DNA from: an uncultured Verrucomicrobiae bacterium
Lineage (GTDB): Bacteria > Verrucomicrobiota > Verrucomicrobiia > Verrucomicrobiales > DEV007
DNA: 11,139 nt
Assembly (NCBI GenBank): GCA_937898895.1
Contig: CALDKL010000892.1
Span: 1-11,139 of the forward strand
Direction of reading: 5' to 3'
Shown in pieces: positions 1-5,635 of the stretch (position 1 is its first letter; every line of letters starts with the position of its first letter). Position numbers and translations under genes: made by a program. The notes below the pieces were generated by a model. It was not told where the DNA came from and did no database searches. It saw nothing but the letters and a program-made list of their open reading frames with translations.

Positions 1-521
1 TGCCCCTCGTGCTGCCTCCGACCGTGCTCGGGTTTTACATCCTGATGGCTACGGGACCGCGCACCTGGTTCGGAGCGAAATATGCGGAATGGTTCGGCAG
101 CCCCCTCCCCTTCAGCTTCCCCGGCATCCTTCTCGCCTCGGTGCTCTTCAATCTGCCTTTCGTGCTTCGACCCTTCATCGCCGGGTTTGCCGGCGTCGAT
201 CAGCGGCTTCTCGAAGCTTCCGCGTGCCTCGGCGTCTCGAGGATCGCCACCTTTTTCCGCGTCGCCCTGCCGCTGGCGTGGACCGGAGTGATCTCGGGAG
301 TGGTTCTCGGATTTTCGCACACCGTCGGAGAGTTCGGCGTCGTCCTCATGGTCGGTGGAAATATCAAGGGGGTCTCCCGCACGCTCTCCATCGCCCTCTA
401 CGACAATGTCCAGGCGATGCAGTACGACCAGGCCGGAGAGACCGCCCTATGGCTCGTCGGTTTTGCATTTGTCAGTCTCTCCCTCGTCTCCCTGCTCAAC
501 CGCCGCCCGCTCCATGTCTGA
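1..521 (+). CDS. modB: Molybdate/tungstate ABC transporter permease ModB, 3' part (5' end outside window)
   Basis: Inner-membrane permease of the molybdate ABC importer, which carries the oxyanion from a periplasmic ModA to the cytoplasm using ATP hydrolysis by ModC. The frame is open from the first complete codon at position 3 and gives 172 residues up to the TGA at 519-521. ModB proteins are usually about 225-230 residues, so roughly the first 55 are missing. The visible part starts in the family's conserved PLVLPPTVLGFY stretch. It then has hydrophobic segments around residues 41-60, 93-117 and 145-165. The cytoplasmic EAA loop that docks on the ATPase is at residues 71-90 (EASACLGVSRIATFFRVALP), followed by the typical HTVGEFGVVLMVGGN. 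The end overlaps modC by 8 nt. Family membership is clear; choosing molybdate over tungstate is family knowledge, not visible here. Confidence 0.93.
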   Translation, partial: PLVLPPTVLGFYILMATGPRTWFGAKYAEWFGSPLPFSFPGILLASVLFNLPFVLRPFIAGFAGVDQRLLEASACLGVSRIATFFRVALPLAWTGVISGVVLGFSHTVGEFGVVLMVGGNIKGVSRTLSIALYDNVQAMQYDQAGETALWLVGFAFVSLSLVSLLNRRPLHV

Positions 522-1161
522 ATCCGGAGAGGAACTCGTGGCCCGTTTCACGATGGGCTACCACCGCGGTCCGGAGATCGCGGGCGATCTGCGCCTGCCC
601 CTCGGACGACGCCACGTCACCGCCCTGCTCGGCCCTTCCGGAAGCGGAAAGACGACGATCCTGCGATGTCTCGCCGGGCTCGAGCGACCGACTCGGGGAA
701 TCATATGCGCCGGTCCATCGACCTGGTTCGACAGCGAGCGCCGCATCTGCCTGACACCTCAACAACGCGACATTGGTTTTCTCTTTCAGGAGTATGCCCT
801 CTTCCCGCACCTCGATGTCGCGGCCAATCTCGCGTACGGACTTCGCGGCCTCGAGAAATCGGCTCGCCACGAACGGATGGAGGAGTTGTTCGAGCGATTT
901 CATCTCGGCGCTCTCCGTTCCCGGCGTCCGCGAGAGATCTCCGGTGGGCAGCAACAGCGCGTCGCCCTTGCCCGAGCCCTCGCACGCAAGCCGAAGCTCC
1001 TCCTCCTCGACGAACCGCTCTCCGCTCTCGATTTGGGATTGCGTCGCGCCATGCGAGACGAACTCGACCTCACTCTCGACTCGCTCGAAATTCCCGTCCT
1101 GCTCGTCACTCACGATCCCGAGGAAGCCGAGGCGCTTTCCGACGAAGTGGTGAATCTGTGA
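514..1161 (+). CDS. modC: Molybdate ABC transporter ATP-binding protein ModC, short form without C-terminal TOBE/Mop domain
   Basis: Cytoplasmic ATPase that powers the ModB permease. The 215-residue product has all the nucleotide-binding motifs: Walker A GPSGSGKT (40-47), Q-loop Gln92 in LFQEYALFPH, signature SGGQQQRVALARAL (143-156), Walker B LLLLDEPLSALD (162-173) and switch His200 in VTHDPEEA. The segment WFDSERRICLTPQQRDIGFL is typical of ModC. I chose the ATG at 514 because homology begins just after it and it overlaps the modB stop (ATGTCTGA), implying translational coupling; the frame is open further upstream but that part is antifamily sequence inside modB. Oddity: the protein ends 15 residues after the switch His, whereas classical ModC is about 350 residues with a C-terminal oxyanion-binding TOBE/Mop domain. 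It could be a natural short form or a truncation; no remnant of the missing domain is recognisable downstream. Confidence 0.88.
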   Translation: MSESGEELVARFTMGYHRGPEIAGDLRLPLGRRHVTALLGPSGSGKTTILRCLAGLERPTRGIICAGPSTWFDSERRICLTPQQRDIGFLFQEYALFPHLDVAANLAYGLRGLEKSARHERMEELFERFHLGALRSRRPREISGGQQQRVALARALARKPKLLLLDEPLSALDLGLRRAMRDELDLTLDSLEIPVLLVTHDPEEAEALSDEVVNL

Positions 1162-1350
1162 ATCGAATACCGAAGATCGAGACCGCAGCGTTCGCGAAAC
1201 CATCGAGGCGATCAAAGGAGCACCGATTGTGGCACGCCCTGCACGAGCGAGTTTGGCACCTTCATCGTATTGCCTGATCCGTGGAGCCAACCTTTCTTCG
1301 GGCCCGGATCACGCTCTTTCGAAACACCCAGGACCCACTCTGCCCCGCCC
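1162..1350. other. Convergent intergenic region with weak inverted repeat
   Basis: About 190 nt separate the end of modC from the end of the methyltransferase gene on the opposite strand. A bidirectional terminator would be expected here. The only symmetry I found is a 7-bp perfect inverted repeat, TGATCCG at 1275-1281 and CGGATCA at 1305-1311, with a 23-nt spacer. It lacks a T tract, so a classical intrinsic terminator is not supported. No ORF with family features is seen in any frame here. Confidence 0.3.
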
Positions 1351-2385
1351 TCACTCCGCCACGATCACCCCGCGATCTCCGCCGGTCGGCCGGTATCCGA
1401 GACTGCGGAATCCCGCCTCGGCGAGGAACGCCTCCATCTCCGACCAGGCATAGCAGCGTCCCTGTGTCGAATGCGCGAGGATGCAGGAATACTCCGCCAC
1501 CGGGAGCGGGCCTCGCTTGTCCGGATCGAGAAACGCCTCGTGGATGAGCACCACCCCGCCTCGGGCAAGGGTTTCTCGCGAACGCGACAGCAGCGAAAGA
1601 ATTTCCACCCTGCCCCAGTCGTGCATCACGTTTGAAAAGAGATGCACATCGCAGTCGCTCGGCCATCCATCGCCAAACATGTCTCCCGTGACAACCCGGA
1701 CGCGATCCGAAAGTCCGCGCCGCGCGATCCGATCCCGTGCCAGGGCATCGACCGGGGCCTGCTCCAACACGACCGCGCCGATCCGGGGAGCATTGGCCGC
1801 GAGGGCACAGGCATAGACACCGGAGCCGCCCCCGACATCGAGCAGAGACCGCGCCCCGGAAAGGACATCGGCCACGGCGTCGGCGAGTTTTTTACCGAGA
1901 AACACACCCCGGCAATCCATCGCCTCCGTGAAGGTGCGGGCAAAATCCTCCTTCCGCATCGACCCATGCCAGTCGTCCGAGGCTTCGTCGAGTCCCGCCC
2001 AATGCGCCGGACGACCGGTTTTCAACACCCTGACAAAATCCCTCACGACAGGGCGGTCGCGAAGCGAGCCATAATAGGGGGTCAGGTCCCAGGGCGAACC
2101 CTGACAAAGATGCTCCAGGGCGAGCTGCGACGGTTTGAAGGCCCCGCCATCCTCCTGCTCGAGCAAGCCATTCGCGAGGCAGAGCGTGAGAAGCACATCC
2201 GCCGGACGCTCATCCCATCCGAAGCGGGCGCAGATTTCCGCGAGGGTGCCACGCTGCTCGCGAAGAGCGTCGAAAATCCGGAACTCCGCCACCGCCGCCG
2301 TCAGGAGATCGACCGCAAAGATCCCGTCTCGGTAGCGGAGGATCGGGGTGGGATCGCTCTTGGGAAGGTGGTCGAGTCCGTTCAT
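1351..2385 (-). CDS. SAM-dependent O-methyltransferase (Methyltransf_2 / acetylserotonin-O-methyltransferase-like)
   Basis: Predicted cytoplasmic class I methyltransferase that moves a methyl group from S-adenosylmethionine to a hydroxyl of a small molecule; the substrate cannot be told. The 344 residues fit the family length. Residues 1-95 look like the winged-helix dimerisation domain (FAVDLLTAAVAEFRIFDAL, then the LAEICARFGW helix-turn-helix-like part). The SAM-binding motif I is LLDVGGGSG (181-189), with an acidic motif II around VLEQ (206-209) and GDMF (234-237). The SNVMHDW motif (251-257) carries His255 at the position of the catalytic base of plant and bacterial O-methyltransferases, followed by ARGGVVLIHE (274-283). 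I chose the ATG at 2385 because homology begins there and a GAGAG ribosome-binding-like site lies 7 nt upstream, overlapping the stop of the E1 beta gene. The longer frame starting at 2538 would lie inside that gene. It is the second gene of a two-gene unit. Confidence 0.88.
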   Translation of the reverse strand: MNGLDHLPKSDPTPILRYRDGIFAVDLLTAAVAEFRIFDALREQRGTLAEICARFGWDERPADVLLTLCLANGLLEQEDGGAFKPSQLALEHLCQGSPWDLTPYYGSLRDRPVVRDFVRVLKTGRPAHWAGLDEASDDWHGSMRKEDFARTFTEAMDCRGVFLGKKLADAVADVLSGARSLLDVGGGSGVYACALAANAPRIGAVVLEQAPVDALARDRIARRGLSDRVRVVTGDMFGDGWPSDCDVHLFSNVMHDWGRVEILSLLSRSRETLARGGVVLIHEAFLDPDKRGPLPVAEYSCILAHSTQGRCYAWSEMEAFLAEAGFRSLGYRPTGGDRGVIVAE

Positions 2386-2395
2386 GAGGGCACTC

Positions 2396-3364
2396 TCAAA
2401 GATGCAGCAAGTGCCGCAGCGACTCCGCAATGCTCTGCGAGGTGGGGCGATGCGCCTTCCAGAGATTGGGATGGTAGGGAATCGGCGTGTCTCGGCAGTT
2501 GAGCCGCTGGGGAGGCGCATCGAGGAGGTGGAAGCCATCCTGCACGACTCGCGAGACCACCTCGGCAGTGACCCCGCCCCAGGGGAAGCCTTCCCCGACG
2601 CAGAGGAGGCGTCCGGTCCGGGCGACCGAGCCGAGCACCGTGCCCGTATCGAGCGGCTTCACCGTGCGCAGATCGACCACCTCGATGTCCCACCCTTCTC
2701 CGGTGAGTTCATGGGCCGCCTTGAGAGACTCGTGTACCATCGCGCTGTAGGTGACGACCGTGGCATGGCGTCCCGGTTTGAGGACGCGAGCACGGCCCAC
2801 CGGCAGAACCGGCTCGGGCGAGAGGGCGTCGGCCTTGAGGTGGTAGTATAGGAATTTGTGCTCACAAAAAAGCACCGGATCATCTATCGCCACCGCCTCG
2901 AGGAACATCCAGTAGGCATCTTCGACCGTGGCCGGAGTCATCACGACCACACCCGGATACTGCGCGTAGATGGACTCGAGACACTGGCTGTGGAATGGCC
3001 CGCTGCCCTCCGTACCACCCGAGGGCAGACGCACCACGATCGGGCAGGGAACTCCGGTGCGGAAATAGTGCGTCGCGGCATGATTGATAATCTGATTGAA
3101 GGCGATCGAGGAGAAATCGGCAAACTGCATCTCGATGATGGGACGCATCCCCTCGATCGCCGCGCCAATGGCCGATCCCATCATGGCGTCCTCGCTGACC
3201 GGAGCATCGAGAACCCGCCCCGGGAAACGCTCCGCGAGGTGCTTGGTGGCCTTGAAGGCACCACCGAAGGCAGCCACATCCTGTCCGTAGATGTAGACGT
3301 TGTCGTTCTCGGCGAGAATCTTTGCCTGAGCCTCGCGTATGGCCTCCAGATAGGTGATCGGCAT
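2396..3364 (-). CDS. 2-oxoacid dehydrogenase E1 component, beta subunit (no alpha subunit adjacent)
   Basis: Transketolase-like beta subunit of a thiamine-diphosphate-dependent E1 enzyme (pyruvate, branched-chain 2-oxoacid or acetoin dehydrogenase type). E1 is normally alpha2beta2, decarboxylates a 2-oxoacid and passes the acyl group to the lipoyl of E2. The 322 residues are a normal length. Pyrimidine-binding domain: YIYGQDV (24-30), APVSEDAMMGSAIGAAIEGMR spanning 54-74 with Glu58 as the candidate cofactor glutamate, EMQFADF (78-84), QIINHAATHYFRTG (91-104) and HSQ (125-127). The transketolase C-terminal domain starts near 187 and includes VDLRTVKPLD (230-239) and CVGEGFPWGGVTAEV (255-269). 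The start at 3364 matches the family N-terminus (MPITYLEAIREA); the upstream extension to 3691 is unlike the family and runs into the divergent gene. Upstream is a divergent promoter region, so no alpha gene precedes it; the methyltransferase follows after 10 nt. The choice among substrates is open. Confidence 0.9.
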   Translation of the reverse strand: MPITYLEAIREAQAKILAENDNVYIYGQDVAAFGGAFKATKHLAERFPGRVLDAPVSEDAMMGSAIGAAIEGMRPIIEMQFADFSSIAFNQIINHAATHYFRTGVPCPIVVRLPSGGTEGSGPFHSQCLESIYAQYPGVVVMTPATVEDAYWMFLEAVAIDDPVLFCEHKFLYYHLKADALSPEPVLPVGRARVLKPGRHATVVTYSAMVHESLKAAHELTGEGWDIEVVDLRTVKPLDTGTVLGSVARTGRLLCVGEGFPWGGVTAEVVSRVVQDGFHLLDAPPQRLNCRDTPIPYHPNLWKAHRPTSQSIAESLRHLLHL

Positions 3365-3389
3365 GAGTTTTCGGGGCGAATCTTGCCCC
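3365..3389 (-). promoter_or_regulatory. Possible leader hairpin just upstream of the E1 beta start codon
   Basis: Read on the minus strand, GGGGC (3389-3385) and GCCCC (3377-3373) can pair around a 7-nt loop. The hairpin ends 8 nt before the ATG, about where a Shine-Dalgarno sequence would lie, and no other purine-rich ribosome-binding site is evident. It could hinder or shape translation initiation. The stem is only 5 bp, so chance is quite possible in GC-rich DNA. Confidence 0.22.
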
Positions 3390-3539
3390 AACCCGATCCT
3401 TCTGCAAGCCCACATAAGAACTGATGACACTGCCCGCCCGGCGAGCGACCGCTTTCGCCGACGGTGCTTCCGCGATGGCGTAAATGCGCTCAGCCCCGCA
3501 GTTTCGGAAATCCTTCCGAGCGGTATAGGGATTGCATCC
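3390..3539. promoter_or_regulatory. Divergent promoter region between E1 beta and DUF6807 genes
   Basis: The two start codons, at 3364 and 3540, face away from each other with 175 nt between, so both promoters should be here. I could not find a convincing -35/-10 pair on either strand. A perfect 6-bp inverted repeat with a 4-nt loop, TCGGAA-atcc-TTCCGA, lies at 3504-3519, 20 nt upstream of the DUF6807 ATG, and could be an operator half-site pair or a leader hairpin. A ribosome-binding-like AGGG at 3527-3530 stands 9 nt before that ATG. Confidence 0.4.
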
Positions 3540-4559
3540 ATGACCTCTCGCTTCCTTTCCATCGCCGTGCCCATTGCCGTGCTGACCCACGGCGGATCTT
3601 TTACCCACGCCGAGACAACGGCAAAGCCCTCCGTGAAACTGACGGAGCAGGCCGATCGTCTCCGCATCGAGATGAACGGCGAACATTTCACCGACTACAT
3701 CGTCCGGGGTGAAGAACGCTTCTTTCCCCTCTTTTATCCCGTGCTCGGTCCGGGCCAGGTGGCGATGACTCGAAAATACCCTCTCGAAGTGATTCCCGGC
3801 GAAGACAACGACCACCCGCACCATCAGTCGATCTGGTTTGCCCACAGCGAGATCAATGGTCACTCTTTCTGGGCGGTAAAACCGTATCACGGAAAGTCGC
3901 CCGGAAAGACGGTACACCAGAAATTCACCTCCATCGAAAGCGGGGAGCGCGAGGGCGGGTTCGTATCCGAAGACGCCTACGTCGCGGACGACGGAACCGT
4001 GATCCTGACCGATACGCGCACGGTCCGGTTCATCGCTCCCGAGCAACCCGACGGACCGCGCATCCTCGACATCACCATCGCCTTCCACGCCTCGAACGGT
4101 CCCGTCACCCTCGGTGATGAGAAAGACGCCGGCATGGCCATCCGCGTGGCGTCTGAGCTGCAGGTGGAAAAACGCACCGGGGGGGAAAAGGGCAAGATGC
4201 TTTCGGGCAAGGGCCACCTTCTCAACAGCGAAGGGATCAAGGACAAAGACACCTGGGGCAAGCGGGCCCGCTGGCTCGACGCCTATGGAGAAGTCGGCGG
4301 GAAGCCCGTCGGCGTGGCGATCATGGATCATCCCTCGAATCCGCGCCACCCCAGTTACTGGCACTCGCGCACCTACGGACTGCTCACCGCTAATGTCTTC
4401 GGCAAGAGTTTCTTTGAAGCACTGCCCGACAAGTCCGCAGGTCAGATGGTGATCCCGGCGGGAGAGACCGTCACCTTCCGCTGGCGTTTTGTCTTCCACC
4501 GTGACGACCCGAGCAAAGCGAACATCGAGGGTCTCTACAAGGCGTTCGCGGCCGATTGA
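3540..4559 (+). CDS. Secreted DUF6807 ('PmoA family') protein
   Basis: Exported protein of a family common in PVC bacteria and Bacteroidota, often labelled 'PmoA family protein'; nothing in it suggests the particulate methane monooxygenase subunit. The 339-residue product starts with a Sec signal peptide (MTSRFLSIAVPIAVLTHGG, probable cleavage after THA at residue 24). The hallmark is DHPHHQSIWFAHSEING (91-107), rich in conserved His and likely part of a binding or active site. A second His cluster, MDHPSNPRHPSYWHSRTYG, lies near residues 262-280. The final part (GETVTFRWRFVFHRDD) looks like beta strands, as in mutarotase-like carbohydrate-binding folds; this is inference. The ATG at 3540 gives the signal peptide and has AGGG 9 nt upstream; the in-frame codon at 3354 would overlap the divergent gene's start. 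Such proteins are often found near carbohydrate genes. Function is unknown. Confidence 0.85.
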   Translation: MTSRFLSIAVPIAVLTHGGSFTHAETTAKPSVKLTEQADRLRIEMNGEHFTDYIVRGEERFFPLFYPVLGPGQVAMTRKYPLEVIPGEDNDHPHHQSIWFAHSEINGHSFWAVKPYHGKSPGKTVHQKFTSIESGEREGGFVSEDAYVADDGTVILTDTRTVRFIAPEQPDGPRILDITIAFHASNGPVTLGDEKDAGMAIRVASELQVEKRTGGEKGKMLSGKGHLLNSEGIKDKDTWGKRARWLDAYGEVGGKPVGVAIMDHPSNPRHPSYWHSRTYGLLTANVFGKSFFEALPDKSAGQMVIPAGETVTFRWRFVFHRDDPSKANIEGLYKAFAAD

Positions 4560-4591
4560 TCGCCGCGCCCTGTCGGGCTCTCGTCAATGCT

Positions 4592-5635
4592 TCAGTAGTT
4601 TCCGTCGCGCACCTCGAAATGGGTCGGCTTCCCGAGGAGGGGGCGTCCGAGGCCGACCCATTCGGCAACCCAGTCGATGAGGGTCTCCTCCGAAATCTGC
4701 GGCGGGCCAAAGAGCCGATGCGCCTTTGCCGCATTGTTCAGCCAGGCGGTCGACGCTTCGGTGCCCGTGAACTCGACGATGCGGTTCAGTTTTTCACCGA
4801 GCGCTTCCGCCGTCTCGCGGACCGAAAGGATTCGTGTTCCCGTCACATTCAGGACAAAGGCCTCCGGCGCGGGTGAGGCCAGGTCGAGAGCGCGGATCGT
4901 ATGAGTCACCGCGTCCCCCTGCCAGATGCAATTGAAATAACCCATCGTCACATCAACCGGCTCACCGGCGAGAATATTCAACGTCAAATCCACAAGCACT
5001 CCGTATCGGAGATCGACCGAGTAGTTCAGACGGATGAGCGACAGCGGAGTGCCGTGGCGTTCGCTCGCCGCGAGAAAGGACCGTTCCCGACCGAGACAGG
5101 AGAGGGCGTAGTCTCCGACGGGAGAGGGTTCCTCTTCCTCGTCAGCGCCTCCGCTCTCCGGAGGGACAAAGGGATAGACACAGCCTGTCGAAAGAGCAAC
5201 GATCGACGCGGCAGCGTATCGCTCGGCGACCCGCGCGGGCATTTCCTCATTGAAGAGCTTCAGATCCTCGGGCGATCCGGAGGTGCCGAACTTTTTCCCG
5301 GCGAGGAAAAAAACCGATCCGGCGTCAGGGAGGGCCGCGCAGGCAGTCGCGTCACAGAGATCGGCCGAAACGGTCTCGATGCCCGCCGACTCGAATGGCT
5401 CGCGGGCGGCTGCATCTCCGAAGCGCGAAACCGCGATCACCTTTCGTCCCGATCCGATTACATCGAGGCCACGCCGCAACATCCGGGCGAGATGAAATCC
5501 CATCTTCCCGCCGGCCCCGGCCACGAGGAAATCCCCTTCGCTGCGAGCAAGCGTTTCGATGACTCCCCGATCCGGTTCGCTCGCGAGCAGATCCAGTTCT
5601 TCGACGGACTGAGGACAGAGGCGGAGGGGATTCAT
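4592..5635 (-). CDS. NAD(P)-dependent epimerase/dehydratase-like protein, atypical extended SDR
   Basis: Predicted cytoplasmic Rossmann-fold enzyme acting on a sugar or similar polyol derivative; the substrate is unknown. The 347 residues suit extended short-chain dehydrogenases. An extra N-terminal helical stretch of about 34 residues precedes the nucleotide-binding motif GAGGKMG (40-46). The second strand ends in VSR (69-71), followed by SADLCD (90-95). The catalytic Ser/Thr strand is ALSTGCVYPF (147-156). In place of YxxxK the sequence has Tyr176-ALS-Cys180 (DYALSCLGRER), so the usual catalytic Lys is absent. The later RLNYSVDLRYGVLVDL and MGYFNCIWQGDAV segments look conserved rather than decayed; from memory, related PVC proteins share this SCLGRER feature. 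The start at 5635 overlaps the FAD gene's stop (ATGA), showing translational coupling. The family assignment is firm, the activity is not. Confidence 0.83.
   Translation of the reverse strand: MNPLRLCPQSVEELDLLASEPDRGVIETLARSEGDFLVAGAGGKMGFHLARMLRRGLDVIGSGRKVIAVSRFGDAAAREPFESAGIETVSADLCDATACAALPDAGSVFFLAGKKFGTSGSPEDLKLFNEEMPARVAERYAAASIVALSTGCVYPFVPPESGGADEEEEPSPVGDYALSCLGRERSFLAASERHGTPLSLIRLNYSVDLRYGVLVDLTLNILAGEPVDVTMGYFNCIWQGDAVTHTIRALDLASPAPEAFVLNVTGTRILSVRETAEALGEKLNRIVEFTGTEASTAWLNNAAKAHRLFGPPQISEETLIDWVAEWVGLGRPLLGKPTHFEVRDGNY

Noticed and set aside
1162..1350. Remnant of the missing ModC C-terminal domain after the modC stop
   Set aside because: I read all three forward frames; none shows TOBE/Mop-like sequence or continues the VVVLE-type strand expected after the stop.
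1642..2502. 286-codon plus-strand open frame opposite the methyltransferase gene
   Set aside because: Antisense shadow with no family features, while the minus strand encodes all methyltransferase motifs and the E1 beta C-terminus.
2880..4499. 539-codon open frame on the minus strand across the DUF6807 gene and into E1 beta
   Set aside because: It is antisense to the DUF6807 gene and out of frame with E1 beta; no recognisable motif, and it crosses the divergent promoter region.
3540..4559. Particulate methane monooxygenase subunit (from the 'PmoA family' label)
   Set aside because: The protein is soluble-looking with a signal peptide and His-rich motifs, and lacks the multiple membrane helices of true PmoA.
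4567..4578. GCCC-tgtc-GGGC hairpin in the 32-nt gap between the convergent DUF6807 and epimerase genes, as a terminator
   Set aside because: The stem is only 4 bp and no T tract follows on either strand, so it cannot be told from chance in GC-rich DNA.
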